This document shows, piece after piece, positions 1-8,408 of a stretch of 64,000 bases of DNA; the first letter of the stretch is position 1; every line of letters begins with the position of its first letter. A model generated the notes under the pieces. The model worked only from the letters and a program-made list of their open reading frames with translations, was not told the DNA's origin and searched no databases. Source of the stretch: Agathobaculum butyriciproducens (GTDB lineage Bacteria; Bacillota; Clostridia; Oscillospirales; Butyricicoccaceae); the NCBI GenBank assembly GCA_003096535.1, contig QEKJ01000003.1:137068-201067 (forward strand), written 5' to 3'. The position numbers and the translations under genes are program-made.

Positions 1-846
1 ATAAGCCTCCGGGAAACGTTCTGCCCAGTTGTCTATAATCTCATTGCCGACCTTGAGACGCGAACGGACGATTGGTTCTGCGGGCAGCGGCAGACGGATT
101 GTGCCCTTTTCACATACAATTTCCATGCCGATCTCGTAGCCGTAATAGCTGTTGACCGAGCATTCCACGTCAATCAGGATGTTGCTCTCGGTCCACATGA
201 GCGCCAGCTGTGGGTCATTCAGACCGTCAGCAGCGAACGCGGTGTTGCGTGCCGCCAGCATTTGACCGCGGACAAGCTCCTCGCCGAACAGCCAACGAAA
301 CTGGTCGATCTCGTGGATGAGCACATTAGTTACCTGCATGGCGTTGGTAAATCCGGCTGCGATGCGCGGCGTGCGGCTGATGCAGTGCGCCATCAGCGGC
401 TTGCCCAGCTCACCGGAATCCAGAATGGCCTTGATCTTACGGTAATCCGGGTCATAGCGGCGCATAAAGCCGACCTGCACCAGATTCCTGCCGGCAGCCT
501 GCTCAATGCGGACAATCTCGGCGCAGTCCGCCTTGGTGGTTGCCAACGGCTTTTCGCAGAATACCGGCTTGCCGGCTGCGATGGCCTTGTTAGTCATCTC
601 GGCATGAACGCCGTCCCACGCAGTGATGACGATAGCGTCAACCTTGTCGGATGCGATGAGCGCGTCCACGCTCTCCATACTCTCCGCACCGTATGCAGCA
701 GCGAGCGCATCCGTCTTTTCCTTATTGATATCGTACAGCGCGGTGACAGCAACGCCGTCGATCCGCTTGGTCAGTCGCTTGAGGTGCTCCTGACCGATAA
801 AGCCGCCCGCACCGATGATACCTGCCGAAATCGTTTTCTTCTCCAT
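1..846 (-). CDS. Gfo/Idh/MocA oxidoreductase, inositol 2-dehydrogenase-like (3' end outside window)
   Basis: NAD(P)-dependent sugar or cyclitol dehydrogenase. 282 codons are visible and the C-terminus is cut off by the window edge. The start ATG at 846 follows an AGGAGGC-like ribosome site. The N-terminus carries the Rossmann glycine motif (GAGGFIG, residues 12-18). EKP at about residues 98-100 is the family's cofactor/catalytic signature, and IHEID with His178 and Asp181 matches the catalytic pair of inositol 2-dehydrogenase IolG. It lies 109 bp downstream of, and codirectional with, an AraC-type regulator, so induction by its sugar or inositol substrate is likely. The family is certain; the substrate is inferred from similarity to IolG and could be another polyol or sugar. 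Confidence 0.85.
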   Translation of the reverse strand, partial: MEKKTISAGIIGAGGFIGQEHLKRLTKRIDGVAVTALYDINKEKTDALAAAYGAESMESVDALIASDKVDAIVITAWDGVHAEMTNKAIAAGKPVFCEKPLATTKADCAEIVRIEQAAGRNLVQVGFMRRYDPDYRKIKAILDSGELGKPLMAHCISRTPRIAAGFTNAMQVTNVLIHEIDQFRWLFGEELVRGQMLAARNTAFAADGLNDPQLALMWTESNILIDVECSVNSYYGYEIGMEIVCEKGTIRLPLPAEPIVRSRLKVGNEIIDNWAERFPEAY

Positions 847-891
847 GATCCGTGCCTCCTTTTTGTTCTTCGTGGCGCTCTTTATGCCTCT

Positions 892-954
892 ATTATAGAA
901 CAAAATTACACAGAGTCACGTCAGGAAATTAACCTATTCTGTGCAGAAATTAAC
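892..954 (-). promoter_or_regulatory. Promoter and AraC-type direct-repeat operator
   Basis: On the minus strand a TATAAT -10 lies at 892-897 without a good -35 (CGTGAC at 915-920), as expected for an activator-dependent promoter. Immediately upstream are two direct copies of GTTAATTTC, complementary to 925-933 and 946-954, exactly 21 bp apart. That is two helical turns, typical of AraC-family half-sites. The oxidoreductase transcript would start near 885. Sites are seen directly; the AraC assignment is inference. Confidence 0.6.
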
Positions 955-955
955 A

Positions 956-1795
956 TCAGAAGTTCATGGAGCGGAATTTACTCGGCGTCATTTTCTCGCG
1001 GCTGCGGAATACGCGGGAAAAGTGGCTTGCGCTGTTGAAGCCGCTCTGCTCGGCGATCTGCTCGATGGAGAGCGCCGAACCGGTCAGCAGCACCTTTGCG
1101 TGACGCAGACGCTGCTCCTGCAGATAATCATGCGGACGGAAGCCGATGTACCTGGCAAAACAGCGAATGAGATGCGTGACACTTACATGGCACAAATCGG
1201 CAAGTGTTTCGAGCGTGACCTCTTCCCGGAAGTGCTCAGCGATATACTCGACCGCCGGACGAATCACCTCGGGAATATCCGGCTTGGCGTCCGGCACGGC
1301 AAGACAGCACAGCACGGATTGGATGCAGACCGAAATGCGGTGCTCATTGCACATCTGCTTGTCTCCGTAGTAGAAAATCTGCTCAAAATATTGGAGAATC
1401 TCATGATTTCCGTCAAAGCAGATGCCGGTGCCGCCAGTCAGCAGCCGGACATAAGCCGCGCTTTCGCCGCCGGAAAAGTGAAACCAGAGGAACTCGGTCG
1501 GCTCGGTGACGTAATACCGGTGGGGAAGGCGGCAGTCCATGAGTACAAGCTGTCCGGCGGTAGCGTTCGCGCTCTGTTCTCCGCAGAAGGTGTGCAGTGA
1601 ACCGCTGCGTACATACGCACACAGGTACATATCCAGAAAATCCCGCTCGACCTCATAGCCGGGTACGCACTGGTAGCGTCCGTACTGGATGAGATAATAC
1701 AGGTGCTCCTGCGCAAACGGAGATGGAATGGTAAAGTCCACATGCGACGAGAGCAGCAGGCCTTTGTCGGGTGGTTTCACAGGCATCACCTTCAT
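956..1795 (-). CDS. AraC-family transcriptional regulator
   Basis: About 280 residues. The N-terminal half (residues 20-150) is a cupin-like sugar-binding domain, recognisable by the LMDCRLPHRYYV and FLWFHFSGG stretches. The C-terminal ~100 residues are a double helix-turn-helix AraC DNA-binding domain (TLADLCHVSVTHLIRCF and IEQIAEQSGFNSASHFSRVF). It is codirectional with the inositol-dehydrogenase-like gene and probably activates it through the 21-bp-spaced repeats in between. The start is uncertain: ATG at 1795 is used here; ATG at 1786 and GTG at 1780 are alternatives, the GTG having the only plausible ribosome site (AAGGTG, six bases upstream). A TATAAT lies only ~15 bp upstream, so the leader is very short. 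Confidence 0.85.
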   Translation of the reverse strand: MKVMPVKPPDKGLLLSSHVDFTIPSPFAQEHLYYLIQYGRYQCVPGYEVERDFLDMYLCAYVRSGSLHTFCGEQSANATAGQLVLMDCRLPHRYYVTEPTEFLWFHFSGGESAAYVRLLTGGTGICFDGNHEILQYFEQIFYYGDKQMCNEHRISVCIQSVLCCLAVPDAKPDIPEVIRPAVEYIAEHFREEVTLETLADLCHVSVTHLIRCFARYIGFRPHDYLQEQRLRHAKVLLTGSALSIEQIAEQSGFNSASHFSRVFRSREKMTPSKFRSMNF

Positions 1796-1809
1796 GAGAG
1801 TATACAAAA

Positions 1810-1838
1810 ATTATAATGCAGATTTACACAAAGAACAA
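1810..1838 (-). promoter_or_regulatory. Promoter of the AraC-family gene
   Basis: Minus-strand TTGTTC (1833-1838), 17-bp spacer, TATAAT (1810-1815). Predicted start of transcription is near 1803, leaving a leader of under 25 nt. Confidence 0.6.
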
Positions 1839-1891
1839 GAGCGTATCCGGCAGATTGTCTGAAATGCACATGGAAAACGCAAACAGGGGAA

Positions 1892-3094
1892 TTAACCCAT
1901 CAAGTCCTCATCGGTGACGAAAAACTCGTTGTCGAGTTCCGCGCATCGGCGGTCAAGCTCCGAGGTCGTGCCGAGCGTGCGGCGCACGGCGTCGTACTCG
2001 GCTTTCGCGCGGTGGTTCACCTTGCCGGTGCGCGTTGCGCGGATGAGCAGGTTCTTCGGGGTATCGAGCGGCGAAATATACTCAACGACAGAAACCTTGT
2101 AGCCTTCGGCTTCCAGCTTGAGCGCACGCATGCTGTCGGTCAGCACATCGTTGAAACGCGCCTTGAATACGCCGAATTTGGTCAGCGGCTCGAGTCCGGG
2201 CATGGTGTACTGATCGAGCAGCTCCTTGTGGCAGCACGGCACGCACGCGATGTATTTCGCCTTGGCGCGGATAGCTGTGCCAAGAGCCAGATCGGTCGCA
2301 ATGTCGCACGCGTGCAGCGAAATCACAGCAGTGACGTTTTTCGGCGGCTGGTACGTCCGCAGATCCGCGCAGATGAACGTCATATTGTGATAGCCGAGAC
2401 GCTTCGCCATCGCACGGCTCTCGTCAATAACGTGCTCCTTGATGTCCACGCCGATGACACGGCAGCGGCGATGCAGTACCTCGTGAATGTAGTAATTCAT
2501 GACAAAGCTGAGGTAGGATTTGCCGCAGGCGCAGTCCAGCAGCACGATCTCGTCGCTGTCGTCCTGCTCAAACATGGGCGCAACCAGCTCAACGTAGTGG
2601 TCGATCTGATTGTACTTGCGGATCATGTCGTTTTTCAGCTTGCCGTCTGCGGTCAGGATGCCGATCTCGCGCAGCAGTGCCGCCGCCTGATCGACGCGGA
2701 TGAGGTACTGCCGGCCGCTGTCGAGCAGCGGATTGGCGGCAGCCGCCTTTTCCTCGGCGGTCGCTTCGCGCTCGGCCTGCTTCATCTGTACGCCGCGTGC
2801 CGTCACGGACAGCGTAACGACCGTGCTGCGTTCGGTATAGGTGAGCACGCTCTCGTCGTATTTCTCAGCCTGCTCGGCAAAGAAGGCGCAGAATTCAGCC
2901 GCGTCTACGCGGCGGTCGCTGCCCTGAAAATGCAGCGTGTAGTCCTCGTCCGCGCGGGACAGCTTTGCGTCAAATTTCTTTTTGCCGGAAACCAGAGTGC
3001 AGTCTGCCTGCACAAAAAAATCGCGGTTTTTGGTCAGCCGTGCTGAAATGCCTGCCAGCAGCAGCTTGAGCTTCGCGGAATCTCCCTTTTGCAT
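1892..3094 (-). CDS. Class I SAM-dependent methyltransferase (Methyltransf_32-like)
   Basis: 400 residues. The S-adenosylmethionine-binding core starts at about residue 184 (LLDCACGKSYLSF, motif I), followed by VIGVDIKEHVID (acidic motif II), FICADLRTY and VISLHACDIATDLAL. The ISLHACD...TDLAL pattern is typical of the PF13679 group, which includes Trm13/METTL25-like proteins. The N-terminal ~170 residues are a poorly conserved extension that may bind substrate. The ATG at 3094 is preferred to an upstream in-frame start at 3223, because a good promoter ends near 3131 and would exclude the longer form. Substrate unknown; an RNA or protein target is possible from the family. It stands alone between the AraC gene and a divergent DUF1540 gene. 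Confidence 0.8.
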   Translation of the reverse strand: MQKGDSAKLKLLLAGISARLTKNRDFFVQADCTLVSGKKKFDAKLSRADEDYTLHFQGSDRRVDAAEFCAFFAEQAEKYDESVLTYTERSTVVTLSVTARGVQMKQAEREATAEEKAAAANPLLDSGRQYLIRVDQAAALLREIGILTADGKLKNDMIRKYNQIDHYVELVAPMFEQDDSDEIVLLDCACGKSYLSFVMNYYIHEVLHRRCRVIGVDIKEHVIDESRAMAKRLGYHNMTFICADLRTYQPPKNVTAVISLHACDIATDLALGTAIRAKAKYIACVPCCHKELLDQYTMPGLEPLTKFGVFKARFNDVLTDSMRALKLEAEGYKVSVVEYISPLDTPKNLLIRATRTGKVNHRAKAEYDAVRRTLGTTSELDRRCAELDNEFFVTDEDLMG

Positions 3095-3130
3095 GAATGT
3101 CACAACCTTTATTGTAATGTTTTTTGTTTT

Positions 3131-3160
3131 AGTATAGCACAACGGAAAGCATTTCCGCAA
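3131..3160 (-). promoter_or_regulatory. Promoter of the methyltransferase gene
   Basis: Minus-strand TTGCGG (3155-3160), 18-bp spacer, TATACT (3131-3136). Transcription would start near 3124, which fixes the start codon at 3094. Confidence 0.6.
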
Positions 3161-3228
3161 TTCCAAAGTATAATTTGTGGAAACGAGTGAGATAATATTA
3201 CCGAAATCACAAAAGGAGGTCATTCTCT

Positions 3229-3402
3229 ATGAGTAACGATCGCTGCAACAAGTCTATCCACTGCACGGTGGAGCAGTGCGCAAACCATTGTCCGACCGCT
3301 TCTTACTGTGCGCTGGACAGCATTACCGTTGGCACGCACGAGGCTAATCCAACGATGGATCAGTGCACCGACTGTAAGTCCTTCCAGCGAAAGTGCTGCT
3401 GA
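3229..3402 (+). CDS. DUF1540 cysteine-rich mini-protein
   Basis: 57 residues, with a consensus ribosome site (AAAAGGAGG) eight bases before the ATG. The protein has eight cysteines, in the order IHCTVEQCANHC, SYCALDSITVG, QCTDCKSF and a CC close to the C-terminus. The C-x-V-x-x-C-x-x-x-x-x-x-x-C-x-L-x-x-I-x-V-G layout matches DUF1540 proteins, which usually occur as one or two copies of a ~40-residue cysteine-rich motif in Firmicutes. The function of that family is not established; metal binding is a reasonable inference. It is monocistronic, divergent from the methyltransferase, and followed by its own terminator. Confidence 0.85.
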   Translation: MSNDRCNKSIHCTVEQCANHCPTASYCALDSITVGTHEANPTMDQCTDCKSFQRKCC

Positions 3403-3420
3403 TTTCCCCTCGCAATGCAG

Positions 3421-3453
3421 AAAAAGGAGCCGGATTTGTCCGACTCCTTTTTC
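3421..3453 (+). terminator. Rho-independent terminator of the DUF1540 gene
   Basis: Stem GGAGCCGGA (3426-3434) / TCCGACTCC (3439-3447) with one mismatch and a 4-nt loop, followed by a T run. It lies 19 nt after the stop codon. Confidence 0.8.
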
Positions 3454-3468
3454 GAGTGTACTTATAAT

Positions 3469-3674
3469 AATTGAGAATGGAGACACCCACCGCAGTGGGC
3501 GTCCAGCGAACAACCGCCGCAGGCGGCTCTTAGCGAGTCGAAATGGAAAATTGAGAATTATGGTGTCGCACGAAGGGAGATAATTGAATGCCGTCCGAGG
3601 GACGGTAAATGGAATGAGCATGAGATTCAATTTGAAGTTCATTCTCCATCCTCTATCTTCAATTCTCCATTTTA
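3469..3674. repeat. MITE-like palindromic repeat with three internal hairpins
   Basis: About 206 bp bounded by AATTGAGAATGG (3469-3480) and, inverted, CATTCTCCATC plus CAATTCTCCATTTT near 3640-3674. Inside are three compact palindromes: CCCACCGCAGTGGG, CCGCCGCAGGCGG and CCGTCCGAGGGACGG. No credible protein is encoded. The right edge overlaps the 3' end of the MATE gene and supplies its last codons and stop. It resembles a non-autonomous palindromic element or its remnant. Confidence 0.6.
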
Positions 3675-5011
3675 AGCTCCGGCATCACCACATGCCGCAT
3701 GGTAAAGTAGCACGCCAGACCGCCGATGCAGTTGGACACCGGCTCTGCCGCAAATACGCCGCTCACACCGAGATTCCAGCAGTACGGCAGCAGCAAAGTC
3801 AGGGGCACAACAATGAACGCCTTGCGCAAAAGCGAAAAGAACACCGCGTATTTCGCCCGACCCAGTGCGCGGAACGTACTCTGACCGGAATACTGGAACG
3901 CCATCATTACAAAGCCGAAAAAGTAAATGTGCAGCGCCGGAACAGCCGCCGCGACCAGTTCCGCGTCCTGATTGAAAATGCGGATGAACAGGGCAGGGAA
4001 AAGAGAGACCAGTATCCAGACAAGCATGGTATATCCGATAGCGATCTGCGTCATAAACCGGATGGCGTCCCGGGTGCGCCTGTACAGCCTCGCGCCATAG
4101 TTGTAGCTGATGGCGGTAGATGCACCGTCCGCGATGGCGAGCACCGGCGTTTGTGCGATCTGGCGCACGGAGTTAAGTACAGTCATGACACTGATGTAAA
4201 GGTCGCCGCCGAAATTGCGTAGAGTAGCATTGCACGCCACCTGCACGAGCGTATCCGTAAACGACATGACGAAGCTGGCGATGCCGAGCACGGTAATGCG
4301 CTGGATACAGTGCCAGTCCGGCCGGAAACCGCGGAAATCCAGCTTTAACTCGGCTTTTTGGCCGGTTAAAAACTTGACAACCCATGCAGCAGACAGAAGC
4401 TGCGACAGCACGGTCGCGATAGCAGCGCCGCGCACGCCGAGGTGCAGTGCGAAGATAAAAATCGGGTCGAGCACGATGTTGGCTGCCGCGCCGAGTGCCA
4501 CGGTGAGCATGCCGGTTCGGGCAAAGCCCTGACAGTTGATGTACGGATTGAGACCGAGCGACAGCATGACGCACAGCGTACCGATCAAGTAAATCACGAT
4601 GTACGAGGACGCATACGGGTACGTCACCTCACTGGCGCCGAACAGGTAGAGCAGCGGGCGATGAAACGCGATGCCGAGCACGGTCAGCACGGCACCGCTC
4701 AGCAGCAGCATAAAGCCGGCGTTGACCATGATGCCTTGTGCGCTTTCCCGGTTGCCTTTGCCGCGCGCCATCGCGCACAGCGGAGCACCGCCCAGTCCGA
4801 ACAGATTGGCAAACGCGGTAATGAGCGTCACAAAGGGAAAGCACAAGCCGATACTTGCCAGCGCAAGCGTGCCCTCGCCGGGGATTTTGCCGATATAAAT
4901 GCGGTCTACAATATTATACAGCAGGTTGAGCAACTGCGCGATGAGCATCGGTGTGGCCACCGCAAGTATCCTGCGGCGGATGCTGCCCTGAGAAAAATCA
5001 ATTTGCTGCAA
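3659..5011 (-). CDS. MATE-family multidrug/cation efflux transporter
   Basis: 450 residues, the usual length for the family, with about 12 hydrophobic membrane segments in two six-helix halves. The N-terminal half has the typical ATPMLIAQLLNLLYNIVDRIYIG and the second half repeats the pattern around MSFTDTLVQVACNATLRNFGGDLYI. It exports cationic compounds in exchange for sodium or protons (family knowledge). The start is TTG at 5011, ten bases after AAAGGA; no ATG fits. The last codons (AAA ATG GAG AAT TGA) lie inside a palindromic repeat, so the natural C-terminus may have been altered by its insertion. A terminator separates it from the upstream SLH gene. Confidence 0.9.
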   Translation of the reverse strand: MQQIDFSQGSIRRRILAVATPMLIAQLLNLLYNIVDRIYIGKIPGEGTLALASIGLCFPFVTLITAFANLFGLGGAPLCAMARGKGNRESAQGIMVNAGFMLLLSGAVLTVLGIAFHRPLLYLFGASEVTYPYASSYIVIYLIGTLCVMLSLGLNPYINCQGFARTGMLTVALGAAANIVLDPIFIFALHLGVRGAAIATVLSQLLSAAWVVKFLTGQKAELKLDFRGFRPDWHCIQRITVLGIASFVMSFTDTLVQVACNATLRNFGGDLYISVMTVLNSVRQIAQTPVLAIADGASTAISYNYGARLYRRTRDAIRFMTQIAIGYTMLVWILVSLFPALFIRIFNQDAELVAAAVPALHIYFFGFVMMAFQYSGQSTFRALGRAKYAVFFSLLRKAFIVVPLTLLLPYCWNLGVSGVFAAEPVSNCIGGLACYFTMRHVVMPELKMEN

Positions 5012-5035
5012 ACGAATACAGTCCTTTCAAAATCA

Positions 5036-5070
5036 GAAAAAAGCAGGGAGAAGTCCGAGCTTCTCCCTGC
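5036..5070 (-). terminator. Terminator of the SLH-domain gene
   Basis: Perfect 11-bp stem GCAGGGAGAAG (5043-5053) / CTTCTCCCTGC (5060-5070) with a 6-nt loop; on the minus strand it is followed by TTTTTT. Confidence 0.85.
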
Positions 5071-5098
5071 ACTATTGTAACACTGCTGCTGATTTTCG

Positions 5099-6034
5099 TC
5101 AAGAATCCAGCAAAATCAGTGCGCGGTAAAGCATTTCGCACGCCGTTCGGCGGTCGAGCGGGTGTTCTGGGTTCTGTGCCTGTGCAGCGGTGAGTACGGA
5201 GGCGCGTTCCAGCCGAGCGATTGCCGGCTGTGCCCAATCCTGCGGAGAATGGTCGGACATCGACCAAGCGTACTGCACACCGCTCAGCGTGCCGTCAAGC
5301 AGGTGGTCGAGCACCACGCCTGCCTCGGCCGTTGTGATGGTTTTCTCGCCGCGAATCTCACTCACGCCGGAGACGGTCGCGTAGCCGTTGACCAGTCCGT
5401 TTGCGGCAGCGGCGCTGATATACGGCTTGGCCCACGCGGAAAGTCCGCTGTCATCCGCAAAGTCGGTCTGGTCTGTCGGTTCAACGGACAGGTCTGCCGC
5501 GGCGGCTGTCATGGCGATGAACTCACTGCGTGTTACCGGTCGGTTGGGATGGAAAAACGCACAGCTGCCGATGGTTTCTCCGGTCATTACACCCTTTTGC
5601 GATAGATAGATCGCCGCGTAATGCGCCGGATCACCGTCCATGTCCGAATAGGTGAGTCCGGTCTTATTCTTTTTAATCTCAATCGTGATAGCGGCAGGCT
5701 GCGCTGTGTTTCCCTCGGCATCCACGGCGGTATAGTGGAAGCTGTCGCGTCCGGCTTTGCGGCCCGGTGTGTAATATAAGGTACTGCCCTCGATCTTCGC
5801 TGTGCCCAGCCGCGGCTTTTCGGTAAGCTGATAGAGCACTACGTCGTTATCCGCGTCGGTCGCGGACAGTTCAGCCTCCACGGCGATATCCACGCAGGTC
5901 TGCGCCGTGACCGGCTGCACCACCGGTGCATTGTCCGCCGCCTGCGCGGTTACGGCGGCAGCGCCGATCAGTCCCGCATAGGCGAACACGGTTGCGAGCA
6001 GCACCGCAATGATGCGAATCTGTCTGTTTTTCAA
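5099..6034 (-). CDS. Secreted cadherin-like / S-layer homology domain protein
   Basis: 311 residues. A signal peptide is seen at residues 1-32 (KNRQIR, then a hydrophobic stretch ending AQAA). Residues 35-120 resemble the bacterial Ig/cadherin-like fold (ATDADNDVVLYQLTEKP, YYTPGRKAGRDSFHY, VDAEGNTA). The rest contains S-layer homology motifs (FFHPNRPVTRSEFIAM, FADDSGLSAWAKPYISAAAANGLVNGY, and a last partial copy ending LDRRTACEMLYRAL), which usually anchor proteins to secondary cell-wall polymers. The start is TTG with an AGGGTG ribosome site upstream. It is divergent from guaA. The precise role is unknown; a cell-surface structural or adhesive protein is inferred. Confidence 0.8.
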   Translation of the reverse strand: MKNRQIRIIAVLLATVFAYAGLIGAAAVTAQAADNAPVVQPVTAQTCVDIAVEAELSATDADNDVVLYQLTEKPRLGTAKIEGSTLYYTPGRKAGRDSFHYTAVDAEGNTAQPAAITIEIKKNKTGLTYSDMDGDPAHYAAIYLSQKGVMTGETIGSCAFFHPNRPVTRSEFIAMTAAAADLSVEPTDQTDFADDSGLSAWAKPYISAAAANGLVNGYATVSGVSEIRGEKTITTAEAGVVLDHLLDGTLSGVQYAWSMSDHSPQDWAQPAIARLERASVLTAAQAQNPEHPLDRRTACEMLYRALILLDS

Positions 6035-6169
6035 AATCCTTCACCCTTTCCGGTCGTTTCTTCTATCGGAAAGTATGCACGCGGCTGTTAAATTTTATAC
6101 CGGATCGGCAGAATTCCGGTTCGTGTATGTTTTCTTCCTGTCGGGAAACGGAAAATTCCGCAAAAGCCC

Positions 6170-6198
6170 TTGCCGAAAACGCAGAAATGTGGCATAAT
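6170..6198 (+). promoter_or_regulatory. Promoter of guaA
   Basis: TTGCCG (6170-6175), 17-bp spacer, CATAAT (6193-6198). The leader is only ~35 nt, too short for a purine riboswitch. Confidence 0.6.
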
Positions 6199-6239
6199 TC
6201 TATTATATATACATTGGGAAAACAGAAAGGAGATTGGCG

Positions 6240-7796
6240 ATGGAAAATCATCAGCTTGTTCTGGTGCTCGACTTCGGCGGTCAGTACAATCAGCTGATTG
6301 CACGACGCGTCCGCGAACATAATGTTTACTGTGAGGTCAAGCCCTATAAGACCTCGATTGAGGAGATCAAGGCGCTCAATCCGATCGGCATCATCTTTAC
6401 CGGCGGTCCGAACAGCGTTTACGAGGAAAAGTCCCCGAAGTGTGATCCGGCTCTGTTCGAGCTGGGCGTACCGGTTCTGGGCATCTGCTACGGCTGTCAG
6501 CTTATGGCGCACACCCTCGGCGGCGAGGTAACCGCAGCACAGGAGGACACTGCGCGCGAGTACGGCAAGACCGAGACTTTCTATAACACGGACTGCAAGC
6601 TGTTCAAGGGTCTGCCGGAGCAGGGTATTTCCTGGATGAGCCACGGCGACTACATGGCAAAGGTGCCGGAGGGCTTCGAGCTGGTCGCTCACACCGATAT
6701 GTGCCCGACCGCTGCCATCGCTGACGAGAAGCGCGGCTTCTACGGCGTACAGTATCATCCGGAGGTAAACCATACCGAGAACGGCTCGCTCATGCTGAAG
6801 AACTTCCTGTACGAGGTCTGCCATGCAAAGGGCGACTGGACCATGGGCGACTACAAGAACAGCTCCATCAAGGCCATCCGCGAGAAGGTCGGCGACGGCA
6901 AGGTTCTGCTGGCGCTGTCCGGCGGCGTTGACTCCTCGGTTGCAGCGGCTCTGCTGGCTGAGGCAGTAGGCAATCAGCTGACCTGCGTATTCGTAGACCA
7001 CGGTCTGATGCGCAAGAACGAGGGTGATGAGGTTGAGGCAGCTTTCTCCAAGTGGGACATCAACCTGATCCGCATGAACGAGGAGGACGCATTCCTCGGC
7101 GCTCTCAAGGGTCTGACCGATCCGGAGGACAAGCGCAAGGCCATCGGTGCACAGTTCATCCGTACGTTTGAGAAGATGGGCAAGCAGATTGGTGAGCAGA
7201 TCGGCAAGATCGACTATCTGGCACAGGGCACTATTTATCCGGACGTGATCGAGTCCGGCAAGGACGATGCCGCTGTCATCAAGAGCCACCACAACGTAGG
7301 CGGTTTGCCGGATTTTGTGGACTTCAAGGAGATCATCGAGCCGCTGCGCATGCTGTTCAAGGACGAGGTTCGTCAGCTCGGCTTTGAGCTTGGTCTGTCC
7401 GAGCAGCTGGTTATGCGTCAGCCGTTCCCGGGGCCGGGTCTCGGCATCCGTATTACCGGCGAGATCACCAAGGAGAAGTGCGACATTCTGCGTGAGGCAG
7501 ACGCAATCTTCCGCGAGGAGATCGCAAATGCAGGTCTGGACAAGGAGATCAACCAGTATTTTGCAGTTCTGACCAACACCCGCACCGTAGGTGTTATGGG
7601 CGACAGCCGCACCTATGATTACGCACTCGCGCTGCGCGGCGTAACCACCAGCGACTTCATGACCGCTGACTGGGCGCGCATTCCGTATGAGGTGCTTGAT
7701 AAGGCTTCCAGCCGTATCGTAAATGAGGTCGTCGGCGTAAACCGTATTGTGTATGATATTACCAGTAAGCCGCCGGCTACGATTGAATGGGAATAA
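6240..7796 (+). CDS. guaA: GMP synthase (glutamine-hydrolysing)
   Basis: 518 residues, full length. Converts XMP to GMP with ATP and glutamine, the last step of guanine nucleotide synthesis. The N-terminal class I amidotransferase domain shows the nucleophile motif [10 protein letters not shown] (Cys near 82) and the catalytic HPE in YGVQYHPEV. The ATP-pyrophosphatase domain has the P-loop [11 protein letters not shown] (~residue 218). The C-terminal dimerisation domain ends [17 protein letters not shown], as in other GuaA. The ATG at 6240 is chosen because AAGGAG lies seven bases upstream; an in-frame TTG at 6234 overlaps that spacer. Monocistronic, with a strong terminator. Confidence 0.98.
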   Translation: MENHQLVLVLDFGGQYNQLIARRVREHNVYCEVKPYKTSIEEIKALNPIGIIFTGGPNSVYEEKSPKCDPALFELGVPVLGICYGCQLMAHTLGGEVTAAQEDTAREYGKTETFYNTDCKLFKGLPEQGISWMSHGDYMAKVPEGFELVAHTDMCPTAAIADEKRGFYGVQYHPEVNHTENGSLMLKNFLYEVCHAKGDWTMGDYKNSSIKAIREKVGDGKVLLALSGGVDSSVAAALLAEAVGNQLTCVFVDHGLMRKNEGDEVEAAFSKWDINLIRMNEEDAFLGALKGLTDPEDKRKAIGAQFIRTFEKMGKQIGEQIGKIDYLAQGTIYPDVIESGKDDAAVIKSHHNVGGLPDFVDFKEIIEPLRMLFKDEVRQLGFELGLSEQLVMRQPFPGPGLGIRITGEITKEKCDILREADAIFREEIANAGLDKEINQYFAVLTNTRTVGVMGDSRTYDYALALRGVTTSDFMTADWARIPYEVLDKASSRIVNEVVGVNRIVYDITSKPPATIEWE

Positions 7797-7924
7797 TTTC
7801 GGAACCCTCCGAAACCCGCATAAATACAGGCTTTTTTGCCTGTCGCTTTGCCTGCTGATACTGATTTGATACTAAGTTAGTCTGAACAGTATCGCTGAGA
7901 ATAATTGCAAAGGACAAGTAAAAC

Positions 7925-7963
7925 CGCCCTGCTGAACGACAAAATTCAGCAGGGCGTTTTTTT
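7925..7963 (+). terminator. Terminator downstream of guaA
   Basis: Perfect 12-bp stem CGCCCTGCTGAA (7925-7936) / TTCAGCAGGGCG (7945-7956), loop CGACAAAA, then TTTTTTT. It could also stop transcripts from the opposite strand. Confidence 0.9.
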
Positions 7964-7971
7964 GCTTCTCT

Positions 7972-8118
7972 TTATTTATTTTTGCGCCACTTAATAGTCG
8001 GTGTGACCTTGCCCAGATCGTCGCAGGTGTCCGGCCAGTTCAGCTTCCACTCAAAGTATTCTTCTCGTGTGATTTCTCCTGCCCGGTATTCCTGCTGATG
8101 CACCAGCCATTCTCGCAT
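7972..8118 (-). CDS. Small hypothetical protein, possibly a remnant
   Basis: 48 residues from the ATG at 8118. The composition is protein-like (HQQEYRAGEITREEYFEWK, then LNWPDTCDD and a basic tail KWRKNK), but no ribosome site precedes either this ATG or the upstream TTG at 8274 that keeps the frame open. I do not recognise the family. The lack of initiation signals and its position next to a palindrome-rich stretch suggest the C-terminal end of a decayed gene. It could also be a genuine short acidic protein with an unusual start. Confidence 0.3.
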   Translation of the reverse strand: MREWLVHQQEYRAGEITREEYFEWKLNWPDTCDDLGKVTPTIKWRKNK

Positions 8119-8289
8119 GAAACTATCAACTATGCAATCAAAATAAAACCACCCCAAGTCTCGGGCAGCGGAAAACTGTCCGGGACTTTCTCTATACGGT
8201 ATTTTTAACCGAAAATTTGCTGATTCGGTCGATGAATTGCGAATTTTGACGAATCGGGTTAAAACGTTGCACAAAAAACGCTGAAAAGG

Positions 8290-8318
8290 TTGACAAACGC
8301 GGAAAATATCGCTACTAT
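8290..8318 (+). promoter_or_regulatory. Strong promoter without a downstream gene
   Basis: Exact TTGACA (8290-8295), 17-bp spacer, TACTAT (8313-8318). Nothing on this strand is coding before the tRNA gene almost 900 bp away. It drives the small RNA candidate. Confidence 0.7.
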
Positions 8319-8324
8319 ATATGT

Positions 8325-8408
8325 GCAGACAACGGAAAAGCAGGTGTCTGTCAACACTCCATTTTCTGATGAATCCGTTCCGTGAAGAAGCAGCCGGAAC
8401 GGATTTTT
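8325..8408 (+). ncRNA. Candidate ~84-nt small RNA
   Basis: Transcription from the strong promoter would begin near 8325 and stop at a perfect 10-bp terminator stem, AATCCGTTCC (8372-8381) / GGAACGGATT (8396-8405), followed by TTTTT. A second hairpin sits at the 5' end (CAGACA 8326-8331 / TGTCTG 8345-8350). The 3' end touches the stop codon of the convergent glycosylase gene without appreciable antisense overlap. No ribosome site or convincing peptide is present. Function unknown; a trans-acting regulatory RNA is an inference. Confidence 0.5.

Noticed and set aside
6190..6239. Purine riboswitch before guaA
   Set aside because: Only ~35 nt of leader is available, too short for the aptamer, and the conserved loops are missing.
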